Positions 8,703 through 18,517 of a DNA stretch of 64,000 nucleotides are shown here, one piece after another. Both the position numbers and the translations under genes were made by a program. The stretch is from Mycobacterium colombiense. GTDB lineage: Bacteria; Actinomycetota; Actinomycetes; Mycobacteriales; Mycobacteriaceae. Each line of letters starts with the position of its first letter. Position 1 is the stretch's first letter. The notes below the pieces were generated by a model. The model was not told the DNA's origin, did no database searches, and saw nothing but the letters and a program-made list of their open reading frames with translations. The DNA lies in the NCBI RefSeq assembly GCF_001953985.1, contig NZ_MBEI01000001.1, forward strand, positions 1 through 64,000, written 5' to 3'.

Positions 8703-11558
8703 GTGGTAGACGGTGCACCGACTGCAGACCCATCAGAAGAATCGACTCGGCCCGAGGAACTGCCGGACCGCTTAAGAGTTCATTCGCTGGCCCGAACGCT
8801 GGGAACCACCAGCAAGCGCGTTCTGGACGCCCTGAGCGAGCTGGACGGGCGAATCCGCAGCGCACATTCCACCGTGGACCGTGACGACGCGGTCCGGGTG
8901 CGCGACCTGCTGGCCTCCGCGCAGCCCTCGGCGAGCGCGGAGGACGCGGACAGCGCACCGGCGGCGGGCGGAACCGAGGCCGATGAACCCGAATCCCGGC
9001 TGTTGCTCGAGACCCCGGACAACGCCGCCGAGCGTCCGCATTACATGCCGCTCTTCGTTGCGCCCCAGCCGATCGATGCCCGCGAGGAGGAGGCCGGCGC
9101 CGATGACAGCGACGACTCCGACGATTCCGACGGCGACGACGACGAGCAGTCCGACCGGCCGTCGAACCGGCGGCGGCGCCGCGGCCGGCGCGGCCGCGGC
9201 CGCGGGCGCGGTGAGCAGGGCGGATCCGACGGGCAGGGCGACGACGGTGACGACGACGAGGCGCAACCGCGGGGCAAGAAGGGCGGTCAAGCCGACCCCG
9301 AGGACTCCGACGGCCAAGATGCCGACGACTCCGACGACTCCGACGATTCCGACAACGGTGACGACGGCTCGGCAGACGGCGGCAACCGCCGCCGCCGGCG
9401 GCGCCGGCGGCGCAAATCCGGATCGGGCGACGACAGTGACGAGAGCTCATCGCCGGACGATCCGCCCAACACCGTGGTGCATGAGCGGTCGCCCCGCAGC
9501 GGCAAGGGCGGAGACGACTCCGGAGGCTCGAACAACGAGATCAAGGGCATCAACGGCTCCACCCGGCTGGAGGCCAAGCGGCAGCGGCGCCGGGACGGCC
9601 GCGACGCCGGGCGGCGCCGCCCCCCGGTACTGACCGAGGCCGAATTCCTGGCCCGCCGCGAGGCCGTCGAGCGGATGATGGTCGTGCGCGACCGTGTCCG
9701 CACCGAGCAGCCGCATCAGGGGGCGCGGTACACCCAGATCGCGGTGCTCGAGGACGGCATCGTCGTCGAGCACTTCGTCACCTCGGCCGCGTCGGCCTCC
9801 CTGGTGGGCAACATCTACCTGGGCATCGTGCAGAACGTGCTGCCGTCGATGGAGGCGGCGTTCGTCGACATCGGCCGCGGCCGTAACGGTGTGCTCTACG
9901 CCGGCGAGGTCAACTGGGAAGCCGCCGGACTCGGCGGGTCCGACCGCAAGATCGAACAAGCGCTCAAACCCGGCGACTATGTCGTCGTTCAGGTCAGCAA
10001 GGACCCGGTCGGGCACAAGGGCGCGCGGCTGACCACCCAGGTGTCGCTGGCGGGCCGCTACCTGGTCTACGTGCCGGGGGCGTCGTCGACCGGGATCAGC
10101 CGCAAGCTGCCCGACACCGAGCGTCAGCGACTCAAAGAGATCCTGCGTGAGGTCGTGCCGTCCGATGCCGGGGTGATCATCCGGACCGCGTCCGAGGGCG
10201 TCAAGGAAGAGGACATCCGCAGCGACGTCACCCGCCTGCAGGAGCGTTGGAAACAAATCGAGGCCAAGGCGATCGAGATCAAGGAGAAGGCCGCCGGCGC
10301 CGCGGTGGCCCTCTACGAAGAGCCCGACGTGCTGGTCAAGGTCATCCGCGACCTGTTCAACGAGGACTTCGCCGGCCTCATCGTCTCCGGTGACGAGGCC
10401 TGGACCACGATCAACGACTACGTGAATACCGTTGCCCCCGACCTGGTTTCGAAGCTGACCAAGTACGAGACGGCCGACGGGCCGGACGGGCAGGCCGGGC
10501 CGGACGTGTTCGCGGTGCACCGCATCGACGAGCAGCTGGCCAAGGCGATGGAACGCAAGGTGTGGCTGCCGTCGGGCGGCACGCTGGTGATCGACCGGAC
10601 AGAGGCCATGACGGTGGTCGACGTCAACACCGGCAAGTTCACCGGGTCCGGTGGCAATCTCGAGCAGACCGTCACCAAGAACAACCTCGAGGCGGCCGAG
10701 GAGATCGTGCGCCAGCTGCGGCTGCGCGACATCGGCGGCATCGTGGTCATTGACTTCATCGACATGGTGCTGGAGTCCAACCGCGATCTGGTGCTCCGGC
10801 GGCTGACCGAGGCGCTGGCCCGCGACCGCACCCGCCATCAGGTGTCCGAGGTGACCTCGCTTGGTTTGGTCCAGCTGACCCGCAAGCGGTTGGGCACCGG
10901 CCTCATCGAAGCCTTCTCGACGTCGTGCTCCAACTGTGGTGGGCGCGGCATCCTGCTGCACACCGACCCGGTCGATTCGGCCCCGTCGAGCGGGCGTAAG
11001 TCCGAATCCGGTGGGGGCGGCCGCCGGGGCAGGCGCAAGAAGAACAAGGCCGAGGAGCAGGTGGTGGCCAAGGTGCCCACCCACGCTCCGGGCGAGCATC
11101 CGATGTTCAAGGCGATGGCGGCCGGCTCCTCCAACCAGTCCGAGGACGACGAGACCGACGAGACCACCGAAGAAACCACCGACGAGCTCGACCAGGAGGA
11201 GGCGGAACGCGCCGGTGGCGTCGCGGACACCGACGAAGAGGACTTCGACGACACCGACGACGAGGACTCGGATGACGATTCCGATGACGAGGACTCGGAC
11301 GACGACGATTCGGACGATGACGACGACCTCGATGATGATGACGAGGACGATGACGACGACATCGACGACGAAGAGGACCTCGGCGACGATGACGAGGACC
11401 TCGAGCTCGACGACGACGATCTGGACACCGAGGACGACGATTCGGACGACACCGACGCCGGGCAGGCCTCCGCCGGGGCCGGCCAGGCCGTCTCGGGACG
11501 CCCCAGGCGCCGGCGCGCCGCGGGCAGGCCGGCCGGACCGCCGATCCACGCGGACTGA
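8703..11558 (+). CDS. rne: Ribonuclease E/G
   Basis: This is the main endoribonuclease for mRNA turnover and rRNA processing, 951 residues long. Layout: an acidic and Arg-rich low-complexity N-terminal region (to about 330), an S1 RNA-binding domain (ARYTQIAVLEDG, GNIYLGIVQNVLPSMEAAFVDIG), the catalytic domain with the two metal-binding aspartates in VVDVNTGKF and VVIDFIDMV, the zinc-link cysteines CSNCGGRG, and a very acidic C-terminal tail rich in Asp. Catalytic and S1 domains lying between two disordered arms is the actinobacterial arrangement. The start is GTG with GAGGAG 5 nt upstream. Unlike M. tuberculosis, no dctA gene follows. Confidence 0.96.
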   Translation: MVDGAPTADPSEESTRPEELPDRLRVHSLARTLGTTSKRVLDALSELDGRIRSAHSTVDRDDAVRVRDLLASAQPSASAEDADSAPAAGGTEADEPESRLLLETPDNAAERPHYMPLFVAPQPIDAREEEAGADDSDDSDDSDGDDDEQSDRPSNRRRRRGRRGRGRGRGEQGGSDGQGDDGDDDEAQPRGKKGGQADPEDSDGQDADDSDDSDDSDNGDDGSADGGNRRRRRRRRRKSGSGDDSDESSSPDDPPNTVVHERSPRSGKGGDDSGGSNNEIKGINGSTRLEAKRQRRRDGRDAGRRRPPVLTEAEFLARREAVERMMVVRDRVRTEQPHQGARYTQIAVLEDGIVVEHFVTSAASASLVGNIYLGIVQNVLPSMEAAFVDIGRGRNGVLYAGEVNWEAAGLGGSDRKIEQALKPGDYVVVQVSKDPVGHKGARLTTQVSLAGRYLVYVPGASSTGISRKLPDTERQRLKEILREVVPSDAGVIIRTASEGVKEEDIRSDVTRLQERWKQIEAKAIEIKEKAAGAAVALYEEPDVLVKVIRDLFNEDFAGLIVSGDEAWTTINDYVNTVAPDLVSKLTKYETADGPDGQAGPDVFAVHRIDEQLAKAMERKVWLPSGGTLVIDRTEAMTVVDVNTGKFTGSGGNLEQTVTKNNLEAAEEIVRQLRLRDIGGIVVIDFIDMVLESNRDLVLRRLTEALARDRTRHQVSEVTSLGLVQLTRKRLGTGLIEAFSTSCSNCGGRGILLHTDPVDSAPSSGRKSESGGGGRRGRRKKNKAEEQVVAKVPTHAPGEHPMFKAMAAGSSNQSEDDETDETTEETTDELDQEEAERAGGVADTDEEDFDDTDDEDSDDDSDDEDSDDDDSDDDDDLDDDDEDDDDDIDDEEDLGDDDEDLELDDDDLDTEDDDSDDTDAGQASAGAGQAVSGRPRRRRAAGRPAGPPIHAD
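11228..11455 (+). repeat. GAY/GAC-rich simple sequence in rne tail
   Basis: The DNA is an imperfect run of GAC, GAT and GAG codons coding an almost purely acidic segment. A similar but shorter Asp/Ser tract lies at about 9100-9150 and 9300-9360. Such tracts can change length by slippage, and they generate long false ORFs on the other strand. Confidence 0.7.
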
Positions 11559-11593
11559 CCTGGCTGACGCCGATGGCGCCGGTCGTGTCCGGT

Positions 11594-11623
11594 TTGACCC
11601 TGTAGCCGCTGGTCACGTACCCT
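11594..11623 (+). promoter_or_regulatory. Promoter of the rplU-rpmA operon
   Basis: TTGACC (11594-11599) and TACCCT (11618-11623) are separated by 18 nt, a sound mycobacterial SigA-type promoter. Transcription would start near 11630, leaving a leader of about 150 nt before rplU. No autoregulatory structure could be assigned to it by eye. Confidence 0.65.
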
Positions 11624-11782
11624 TGGACAGTTGTCGTCAGGCCGGGCGAGGAAAAACTTGGCCGGCGGCAGCGGGACTCCCGGGGAATCGGCGCAGGCCC
11701 GCAACCCAGACCCACCACGCGCACCGCGGCTGGTTCGCGCGCGACGCGCAGAGCAGCGGCTAGCAGAAGGAGCAGAGCGACG

Positions 11783-12094
11783 ATGGCGACCTACGCAATC
11801 GTGAAGACGGGCGGCAAGCAGTACAAGGTCGCCGTCGGGGACGTGGTCAAGGTCGAGAAGCTCGAATCCGAGCCCGGCTCGAACGTGTCGCTGCCGGTCG
11901 CGCTGGTGGTGGACGGCGCCAAGGTGACCACCGACGCGGCCGCGCTGGCCAAGGTCGCGGTGACCGGCGAGGTGCTCGAGCACACCAAGGGCCCCAAGAT
12001 CCGTATCCACAAGTTCAGGAACAAGACCGGCTACCACAAGCGTCAGGGGCACCGTCAGCAGCTGACGGTCCTGAAGGTCACCGGAATCAAGTAG
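11783..12094 (+). CDS. rplU: 50S ribosomal protein L21
   Basis: This 103-residue ribosomal protein binds 23S rRNA. The N-terminus [16 protein letters not shown] and the C-terminal [12 protein letters not shown] are characteristic. AGAAGGAG at 11765-11772 supports the ATG. It heads the rplU-rpmA-obg series. Confidence 0.97.
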   Translation: MATYAIVKTGGKQYKVAVGDVVKVEKLESEPGSNVSLPVALVVDGAKVTTDAAALAKVAVTGEVLEHTKGPKIRIHKFRNKTGYHKRQGHRQQLTVLKVTGIK

Positions 12095-12109
12095 CGAAGG
12101 CGACAGAAC

Positions 12110-12376
12110 ATGGCACACAAGAAGGGCGCTTCCAGCTCGCGCAACGGTCGCGATTCCGCCGCGCAGCGGCTGGGCGTGAAGCGATTCGGCGGCCAGGTCG
12201 TCAAGGCGGGCGAGATCATCGTTCGGCAGCGCGGCACCAAGTTCCACCCGGGCGTGGGTGTTGGGCGCGGCGGGGACGACACGCTGTTCGCCAAGGAGGC
12301 CGGCGCCGTCGAGTTCGGCATCAAGCGCGGCCGCAAGACCGTCAACATCGTGGCGGCCGGACAAGCCACCGACTGA
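12110..12376 (+). CDS. rpmA: 50S ribosomal protein L27
   Basis: This 88-residue protein begins [16 protein letters not shown], and its N-terminal arm reaches the peptidyl-transferase centre. There is no N-terminal extension needing cleavage of the kind seen in Firmicutes. It lies 15 nt after rplU with a GCGAAGG-type ribosome-binding region, clearly in the same operon. Confidence 0.97.
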   Translation: MAHKKGASSSRNGRDSAAQRLGVKRFGGQVVKAGEIIVRQRGTKFHPGVGVGRGGDDTLFAKEAGAVEFGIKRGRKTVNIVAAGQATD

Positions 12377-12437
12377 CCCGTGTTTCCGGGCCCAGCCCGG
12401 TGATTTCGGCGCCCGGTGGTAGGTGAGAGGACCCACG

Positions 12438-13886
12438 ATGCCTCGGTTCGTCGACCGCGTCGTCATCCATGCGCGCGCCGGTGCCGGGGGTAACGGCTGC
12501 GCCTCGGTCCATCGCGAGAAGTTCAAGCCGCTCGGCGGCCCCGACGGTGGCAATGGCGGGCGCGGCGGCAGCATTGTCTTCGTCGTCGATCCGCAAGTGC
12601 ACACCCTGCTCGACTTCCATTTCCATCCGCACGTCACCGCGCCCTCTGGCAAGCAGGGGATGGGCAACAATCGGGACGGCGCCGCCGGCGCCGACCTGGA
12701 GGTCAAGGTGCCCGACGGCACCGTCGTCCTCGACGAGAACGGTCGGCTGCTGGCCGACCTGGTCGGCGCGGGCACCCGCTTCGAAGCCGCCGCGGGCGGA
12801 CGGGGCGGGCTGGGCAACGCCGCCCTCGCGTCGCGGGCGCGCAAGGCTCCTGGCTTCGCGCTGTTGGGCGAACAGGGCCAGACCCGCGACCTCACCCTGG
12901 AACTCAAGACGGTCGCCGATGCCGGCCTGATCGGTTTTCCCTCGGCCGGCAAATCGTCGCTGGTGTCGACGATCTCGGCGGCCAAGCCCAAGATCGCCGA
13001 CTACCCGTTCACCACGCTGGTTCCCAACCTCGGCGTGGTGTCGGCGGGGGAGCACACCTTCACCGTCGCCGACGTGCCCGGCCTGATCCCGGGCGCATCC
13101 GAGGGCCGCGGCCTGGGGCTGGACTTCCTCCGGCACATCGAGCGATGCGCGGTGCTGGTGCATGTCGTCGACTGCGCCACCGCGGAACCCGGCCGCGATC
13201 CGATCTCCGACATCGACGCGTTGGAGGCCGAACTCGCCGCGTATACGCCCACCCTGCAAGGGGATGCCACGTTGGGTGATCTGACCGAGCGGCCCCGCGC
13301 GGTGGTGCTCAACAAGATCGACGTGCCCGAGGCGCGCGAGCTCGCCGAATTCGTCCGTGACGAGATCGCCGAGCGCGGCTGGCCGGTGTTCCTGGTGTCG
13401 ACGGTCGCGCGAGACGGCTTGCAGCCGTTGATCTTCGGGTTGTGGAAGATGATCTCGGAGTACAAGGCCGCCCAGCCGGAGATTGTGCCGCGCCGTCCGG
13501 TGATCCGTCCGGTTCCCGTCGACGACAGCGGTTTCAGCGTCGAGCCCGATCCCCAGCAGCCGGGCGCCTTCGTGGTCAGCGGCGCGCGCCCCGAGCGGTG
13601 GATCCGTCAGACCAACTTCGACAACGACGAGGCCGTCGGATACCTCGCCGACCGGCTGGCGCGCCTCGGTGTCGAAGAGGAGTTGCTGCGGCTGGGCGCG
13701 CGACCGGGCTGCGAAGTAACCATCGGGGACATGACGTTCGATTGGGAGCCGCAAACGCCTGCCGGACAACAGGTTACGCTGTCGGGTCGCGGAACCGACG
13801 CACGGTTGGAGCGAACCGAGCGAGTCGGCGCCGCCGAACGCAAGGCCGCCCGGCGCCAGCGCCGCGAACACGGTGAGGAGTCGTGA
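12438..13886 (+). CDS. obg: Obg GTPase
   Basis: This ribosome-associated GTPase, 482 residues, is linked to 50S assembly and stress responses. Domains: the glycine-rich Obg fold (about 1-158), the G domain with GFPSAGKSS (P-loop), the switch region and DVPGLI, then NKID, and a C-terminal OCT domain containing [18 protein letters not shown] 12438 follows GAGAGGACC; an in-frame GTG at 12423 lies inside that region and is rejected. The stop overlaps the proB GTG. Confidence 0.96.
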   Translation: MPRFVDRVVIHARAGAGGNGCASVHREKFKPLGGPDGGNGGRGGSIVFVVDPQVHTLLDFHFHPHVTAPSGKQGMGNNRDGAAGADLEVKVPDGTVVLDENGRLLADLVGAGTRFEAAAGGRGGLGNAALASRARKAPGFALLGEQGQTRDLTLELKTVADAGLIGFPSAGKSSLVSTISAAKPKIADYPFTTLVPNLGVVSAGEHTFTVADVPGLIPGASEGRGLGLDFLRHIERCAVLVHVVDCATAEPGRDPISDIDALEAELAAYTPTLQGDATLGDLTERPRAVVLNKIDVPEARELAEFVRDEIAERGWPVFLVSTVARDGLQPLIFGLWKMISEYKAAQPEIVPRRPVIRPVPVDDSGFSVEPDPQQPGAFVVSGARPERWIRQTNFDNDEAVGYLADRLARLGVEEELLRLGARPGCEVTIGDMTFDWEPQTPAGQQVTLSGRGTDARLERTERVGAAERKAARRQRREHGEES

Positions 13887-14986
13887 GCGCGCACCGCGAC
13901 GTCATCCGCACTGCGCGCAGCCTGGTCGTCAAGGTGGGGACGAACGCGCTGACCACACCGGCGGGGGTGTTCGACGCCGGCCGGTTGGCCGGGCTCGTCG
14001 ACGCGATCGAGGCGCGAATGAAGGCGGGTACCGACGTCGTCATCGTGTCGTCGGGAGCCATCGCCGCCGGCATCGAGCCGCTCGGATTATCCCGTCGCCC
14101 AAGGGATTTGGCGACGAAGCAGGCCGCGGCCAGCGTCGGTCAGGTGGCGCTGGTGAATTCGTGGAGCGCCGCGTTCGCCCGATACGGCCGCACGGTCGGG
14201 CAGGTGCTGCTGAGCGCGCACGACATCTCGATGCGGGCCCAGCACACCAACGCCCAGCGCACGCTGGATCGGCTGCGCGCACTGCACGCGGTGGCGATCG
14301 TCAACGAGAACGACACCGTTGCCACCAACGAGATCCGGTTCGGCGACAACGACCGGCTCTCGGCGCTGGTGGCCCACCTGGTCGGCGCCGAGGCCTTGGT
14401 GTTGCTGTCCGACATCGACGGGCTCTACGACTCGGATCCGCGAAAGACCGATGGCGCTAGGTTCATCCCGGAGGTGTCCGGCTCCGCCGATCTGATCGGT
14501 GTAATCGCCGGGCCCGGAAGCGATTTGGGTACCGGTGGGATGACCTCGAAGATGTCGTCGGCGCTGCTGGCTGCCGACGCCGGTGTGCCGGTGCTACTGG
14601 CCGCCGCGGCCGACGCCGCGACCGCGCTCACCGACGCCTCGGTTGGCACGGTGTTTGCCGCGCGCCCGGTACGAATGTCGGCGCGGCGGTTCTGGGTGCG
14701 TTACGCCGCCGAGGCGGCCGGCGAACTCACGCTGGACGAGGGTGCGGTGCGCGCGGTGGTGCGGCAGCGTCGCTCGCTACTGCCCGCCGGGATCACCGCG
14801 GTGGCCGGGCGGTTCTACGCCGGCGACGTCGTCGAACTGCGCGACCCGGACGCCGTGATGGTGGCCCGTGGCGTGGTCGCCTACGACGCGACCGAACTGA
14901 CCACCATGATGGGCCGCTCAACCTCTGAGCTGCCGGGCGAGTTGCGCCGGCCCGCGGTGCACGCCGACGACCTGGTGGCGGTGTAG
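13883..14986 (+). CDS. proB: Glutamate 5-kinase
   Basis: This is the first enzyme of proline synthesis, phosphorylating glutamate with ATP. It has 367 residues: an amino-acid-kinase domain ([45 protein letters not shown]) followed by a C-terminal PUA domain from about residue 275. GTG 13883 overlaps the obg stop (GTGA), so translation is probably coupled. Its partner proA lies 16 kb away at 31451. Confidence 0.96.
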   Translation: MSAHRDVIRTARSLVVKVGTNALTTPAGVFDAGRLAGLVDAIEARMKAGTDVVIVSSGAIAAGIEPLGLSRRPRDLATKQAAASVGQVALVNSWSAAFARYGRTVGQVLLSAHDISMRAQHTNAQRTLDRLRALHAVAIVNENDTVATNEIRFGDNDRLSALVAHLVGAEALVLLSDIDGLYDSDPRKTDGARFIPEVSGSADLIGVIAGPGSDLGTGGMTSKMSSALLAADAGVPVLLAAAADAATALTDASVGTVFAARPVRMSARRFWVRYAAEAAGELTLDEGAVRAVVRQRRSLLPAGITAVAGRFYAGDVVELRDPDAVMVARGVVAYDATELTTMMGRSTSELPGELRRPAVHADDLVAV

Positions 14987-15022
14987 AAGCACCTTTGCCG
15001 GTGCGGGTGACGGGGGTCTGGG

Positions 15023-15673
15023 TCAGCGCTCCGAGGTTGGCTTGAGATACAGTGCGCCCCAAACGATTTCGGCCAGGGTCGCGGCCAGTTCGGCATCGTA
15101 GTCGGGCGGCTTCGCCGGCAGGTTCTGCTGACAGGCCCGCTCGACCATCCAGGTCAGCGCGCTGGCGGTGGTCAGCGGGGCCAGCTCGGGGCGGATCGAG
15201 CCGTCGGCCTGGCCGGCCTCGATGACGTGGGTGAACTGCTCGGAGATGCCGGTCAGCAGTTCGCGATACGTTTGCGCCGTCAGCGGGTCGTAGGCGGCCA
15301 TCTCGTTGAGCGCGACCAGCACCGCCTGATGCCGCCGGTAGGTGGCGATGATGCGGCTCATCGCCGTCCGCACGTCGTCCGGGTCATGCCGCCCGGCCAC
15401 GCTCCACCAACTCCGCGCGCCGTCGGTCAGATCGCCGAACACCTGGCCCGCGAGCCGTCGCAGCAGATGACCCTTGTCCTCGAAGTAGATGTAAAAGCTG
15501 GCCCGCGAGATGCCGGCCTCCCCGGAGAGCCGATCGACGCTTAGTTCGGTGAAGCTCGCACCGTCGCGCATCAGCCGCTCGGTGGCGTCCAGCAGGCGGC
15601 GCTCCATCTGCTCGCGCCGCTGCTCACGCCCCACGCTCCGGTGGCCCTGCGGCTTGCGGGTGAGCGACGGCAT
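15023..15673 (-). CDS. TetR family regulator
   Basis: This 216-residue protein has an N-terminal helix-turn-helix (RLLDATERLMRD, LSVDRLSGEAGISRASFYIYFEDKGHLLRRLAG) and a C-terminal ligand-binding domain. It is transcribed divergently from the cytochrome P450 gene, and a perfect palindrome lies between their starts. The simplest reading is that it represses the P450 gene and itself until a lipid-like ligand binds. No equivalent sits between proB and nadE in M. tuberculosis, as I recall. Confidence 0.88.
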   Translation of the reverse strand: MPSLTRKPQGHRSVGREQRREQMERRLLDATERLMRDGASFTELSVDRLSGEAGISRASFYIYFEDKGHLLRRLAGQVFGDLTDGARSWWSVAGRHDPDDVRTAMSRIIATYRRHQAVLVALNEMAAYDPLTAQTYRELLTGISEQFTHVIEAGQADGSIRPELAPLTTASALTWMVERACQQNLPAKPPDYDAELAATLAEIVWGALYLKPTSER

Positions 15674-15706
15674 GGGCCGAGCATAGCCGACTATTCGACA
15701 TGTTGA

Positions 15707-15723
15707 CTAGACACAATGTCTAG
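15707..15723. promoter_or_regulatory. Candidate TetR operator
   Basis: CTAGACA (15707-15713) and TGTCTAG (15717-15723) form a perfect inverted repeat around CAA, in the divergent region between the TetR and P450 starts. Size and symmetry fit a TetR dimer site. Confidence 0.7.
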
Positions 15724-15778
15724 GCATATCGTCGCGGGGAAGTCTGTGACCGGGGTCATACGAGACGGAGGGATCACC

Positions 15779-17056
15779 ATGGCCGTGATGACGGGTAAGT
15801 CCGGGACCGACAAGTCCGGTCGGGCCTACGACGAGATCGATCTGTCTTCGCGGGCGTTCTGGTCCACCACCGCGGCGGATCGGGAACGCTCCTTCGCGGT
15901 GCTGCGCGCCGAGCGCCCGGTGAGTTGGCATCCACCCGTCGAAGACTCGCTGATGCCCGATCCCGCCGATCCGGGCTTCTGGGCGGTCACCCGGCGCTCC
16001 GACATCGTCGCGGTCAGCCGCAACAACGACGCCTTCCTGTCCGGCCAGGGCGTGATGTTCGAGAGCATTCCGGTGGAGCTACTCGAGGCGTCGCAGTCGT
16101 TCCTCGCGATGGACCCGCCGCGACACACCAAGCTGCGCAAGCTCGCTCACGCCGCGCTCAGCCCGCGGCAGGTTCGCCGCATCGAGGACTCGATCAGGGC
16201 CAATGCCAAGACCATCGTCGAGGAACTGCGGGCCGCCGGCAGCGGCGTGGATTTCGTCGACCACTGCGCCAAAGAACTGCCCATCCGCACCCTGTCGGAC
16301 ATGATGGGGATCCCCGAATCCGAGCGCGAGCGCATGGCGCACGCCACCGACGCCCTGGTCTCCTGGGCCGACCCGGAATTCCTCGACGGGCGCCCGGCGA
16401 TGGAGGTCCTGGTGGAAAACCAGCTGTATCTGCACCAGGTCGTCGGCACCCTGGCCACCCAACGTCGCGAGCACCCCGGCGACGACCTGATCAGCAGCCT
16501 GGTCACCGCCGAGGTGGACGGCGACCGCCTGGAAGATGCGGAGGTGGCGGCGTTCTTCGTCCTGCTCTCCGTGGCGGGCAACGACACCACCCGGCAGACC
16601 ATCAGCCACACGCTGCGCGCCCTCACCGACTTCCCCGACCAGAAGGCTTGGCTGCTCGAGGATTTCGACAACCGCATCGGCACCGCGATCGAGGAGTTCA
16701 TCCGGTGGGCGACGCCGGTCATGACCTTCCGCCGCACGGCGGCAACGGATGTCGAGCTGGGCGGTCGGACCATCCTGGCGGGCGAGAAGGTGGTCATGTT
16801 CTATCCGTCCGGCAACTGGGACACCGAGGCGTTCGACCACCCGGAACGCCTGAACCTGAGCCGCGACCCCAATCCGCACGTCGGCTTCGGCGGAGGCGGG
16901 CTGCACTTCTGCCTCGGTGCGCACGTGGCCCGCGCGCAGCTGCGGGCCATCTTCGGCGAGCTGTTCGGTCAGCTGCCCGACATCGAGGCGGGTGAGCCCA
17001 CCTACCTGGCGGGCAATTTCGTGCACGCCATCCGCGCCATGCCGTGCACCTTCTAA
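15779..17056 (+). CDS. Cytochrome P450
   Basis: This soluble bacterial P450 of 425 residues has AGNDTTR in the I helix (oxygen activation), EEFIRW as the ExxR region, and the heme-binding loop FGGGGLHFCLG with Cys378. It needs ferredoxin and reductase partners, none of which lie adjacent. The protein resembles mycobacterial lipid- or sterol-hydroxylating P450s such as the CYP124, CYP142 and CYP268 groups; CYP268 is a guess based on resemblance and remembered location in M. marinum. ATG 15779 follows GGAGGG. The frame also opens at 15716, but that ATG lies within the operator. The stop overlaps that of the convergent sirtuin gene. Confidence 0.92.
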   Translation: MAVMTGKSGTDKSGRAYDEIDLSSRAFWSTTAADRERSFAVLRAERPVSWHPPVEDSLMPDPADPGFWAVTRRSDIVAVSRNNDAFLSGQGVMFESIPVELLEASQSFLAMDPPRHTKLRKLAHAALSPRQVRRIEDSIRANAKTIVEELRAAGSGVDFVDHCAKELPIRTLSDMMGIPESERERMAHATDALVSWADPEFLDGRPAMEVLVENQLYLHQVVGTLATQRREHPGDDLISSLVTAEVDGDRLEDAEVAAFFVLLSVAGNDTTRQTISHTLRALTDFPDQKAWLLEDFDNRIGTAIEEFIRWATPVMTFRRTAATDVELGGRTILAGEKVVMFYPSGNWDTEAFDHPERLNLSRDPNPHVGFGGGGLHFCLGAHVARAQLRAIFGELFGQLPDIEAGEPTYLAGNFVHAIRAMPCTF

Positions 17057-17901
17057 TGCGTTGCCAGGGGCGCTAACTCGTCGGCGAGCAGGGCCAGCAA
17101 CTCCGAGCAGCCGCCGTCGACCTTGACGGTGGCCAGGTCGTCGCCGCGGGTACGGCCACGGTTGACGATCCCCACCGGGATGCCCAGCGCGGCGGCGTGC
17201 CGCACAAACCGGTAGCCGGAGAACACGGTCAGCGACGAGCCCGCGACCAGCAGCGCGTCGGCGCGTTCGACCCACCTATAAGCTTCCGCCACAACGTCTT
17301 TGGGAACGCTTTCGCCGAAATAGACGATGTCCGGCTTGAGCATGCCGCCGCAGCGCTCGCAATCCAGATAGCGGAACGACGCGGTATCGGCGACGACCGC
17401 GTCGGCGTCGGGAGCCACCGCGAGCCCCCCGATCGCTTCGGCGCGCTCGATGAAGCCGGGGTTGAGCGCCTCCAGCCGCTCGCTTAACGCGGCCCGCGTC
17501 ATGGTGGATGCACAGTCCAAGCAGATCACCTGCGCGTAGGTGCCGTGCAGGTTGATGACGGCGCGGCTGCCGGCCTTGGTGTGCAGCAGGTCGACGTTCT
17601 GCGTGATCACGCCGGTGACCACCGACGCGTCCTCGAGCGCAGCGAGTGCCCGGTGGCCGGCGTTGGGCATGGTGTTGTCCATGTGCCGCCAACCGACGTG
17701 GTTGCGTGCCCAATACCGCTGCCGAAACGCCGGATCGCCAGTGAACTGTCGGATCGTCATGGGATTGCTCGGCGGCGAGTCGGCCCCGCGGTAGTCGGGA
17801 ATGCCCGAATCGGTGGAGATGCCCGCGCCCGTCAGCACCGCGATCCGGCGACCCGCCAGCAGCGTGACCAGTTCAGGCGATTCTGCGCGGCCGACGGTCA
17901 C
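17053..17901 (-). CDS. Sir2-family NAD-dependent deacylase
   Basis: This 282-residue sirtuin removes acyl groups from lysine using NAD and releases nicotinamide. Motifs: GAGISTDSGIPDYRG near residues 25-40, TQNVDLLH, the catalytic His in NLHGT, and two zinc CxxC pairs (CLDC and CERC). GISTDSGIPDYRG resembles class II (SIRT4-like) enzymes, so activities other than deacetylation are possible. The frame extends upstream over the isochorismatase-like gene, but GTG 17901 is the first plausible start after that gene's stop, 17 nt away, implying an operon. Confidence 0.88.
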   Translation of the reverse strand: MTVGRAESPELVTLLAGRRIAVLTGAGISTDSGIPDYRGADSPPSNPMTIRQFTGDPAFRQRYWARNHVGWRHMDNTMPNAGHRALAALEDASVVTGVITQNVDLLHTKAGSRAVINLHGTYAQVICLDCASTMTRAALSERLEALNPGFIERAEAIGGLAVAPDADAVVADTASFRYLDCERCGGMLKPDIVYFGESVPKDVVAEAYRWVERADALLVAGSSLTVFSGYRFVRHAAALGIPVGIVNRGRTRGDDLATVKVDGGCSELLALLADELAPLATH

Positions 17902-17918
17902 CTCATCCAGGGTACGGA

Positions 17919-18458
17919 TCAGCCCAGGCAATCGGCCGCGGTCGTGAGCTCGGCGGACATATTTTGTTCCATCATCTTGCACGCCGCCTCGCCGAGGTCG
18001 GGGTCGATGTGTGCGACGGCGTCGGTCGGGATCACGACCGGGAAGTGCCGGACGTACGCATCCAGGGCGGTGTAGAGGATGCACTGCTCGGTGACCTGAC
18101 CGGTGATGATCAGCCGCTTGGTTTCCAGCCGGTTGAGCAGGTACGCCAGCGCCGTCGCATAAAACGCGCTGTGCCGGACCTTCGTCATCACGCGGCACTC
18201 TTCGGTCGGCACGATCGGCTTGACCAGATCGGGCCGGGCCCCTTCGCACGCGGAGCGGACGATGTCGGAGAACTCCGCGGTGAAGTCGCCGTAATTGTCG
18301 TTGACATACACCAGGTCGACGCCATCGGTTGCACGCGCCCGCCGAACCAAATCGGTCAAAGGATCGATGATCTTCTCGACTTTGGGTATTAGATTTTCAG
18401 CGTCGGGATGCTGATATGTGTTCATCATGTCGACCACTAAGACAGCGGTGTCACTCAT
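17919..18458 (-). CDS. Isochorismatase-like cysteine hydrolase
   Basis: This 179-residue protein has the family triad: Asp10 (VVDMMNTY), Lys93 (KVRHSAF) and Cys126 (VTEQCILY). The family covers nicotinamidases, isochorismatases, ureidoacrylate hydrolases and related amidases. The neighbours, a sirtuin that releases nicotinamide and nadE, make an amidase acting in NAD salvage attractive, but the metal-binding residues of PncA-type nicotinamidases could not be confidently placed. It is divergent from nadE, separated by only 59 nt. Confidence 0.85.
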   Translation of the reverse strand: MSDTAVLVVDMMNTYQHPDAENLIPKVEKIIDPLTDLVRRARATDGVDLVYVNDNYGDFTAEFSDIVRSACEGARPDLVKPIVPTEECRVMTKVRHSAFYATALAYLLNRLETKRLIITGQVTEQCILYTALDAYVRHFPVVIPTDAVAHIDPDLGEAACKMMEQNMSAELTTAADCLG

Positions 18459-18517
18459 GCCGTCCGGGATACCCGGCGGCTAGGAGTTGACACGCATGGG
18501 ACGACAATGGAAGGGCG

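Noticed and set aside
9100..9360. Short repeated units in the 5' part of rne considered as a CRISPR-like array
   Set aside because: The units are Asp/Ser codon runs without spacers of constant length and lie inside a coding frame. No CRISPR array or cas gene occurs in the window.
9447..11549. 700-codon open frame on the minus strand opposite rne
   Set aside because: It is the mirror of the GC-rich and Asp-codon-rich rne sequence; its translation is Val/Leu-biased low complexity with no domain, and rne is unambiguous.
10838..12991. 717-codon minus-strand frame opposite rne, rplU, rpmA and obg
   Set aside because: It runs antisense through four certain genes and contains long Ser runs produced by reversed Asp codons.
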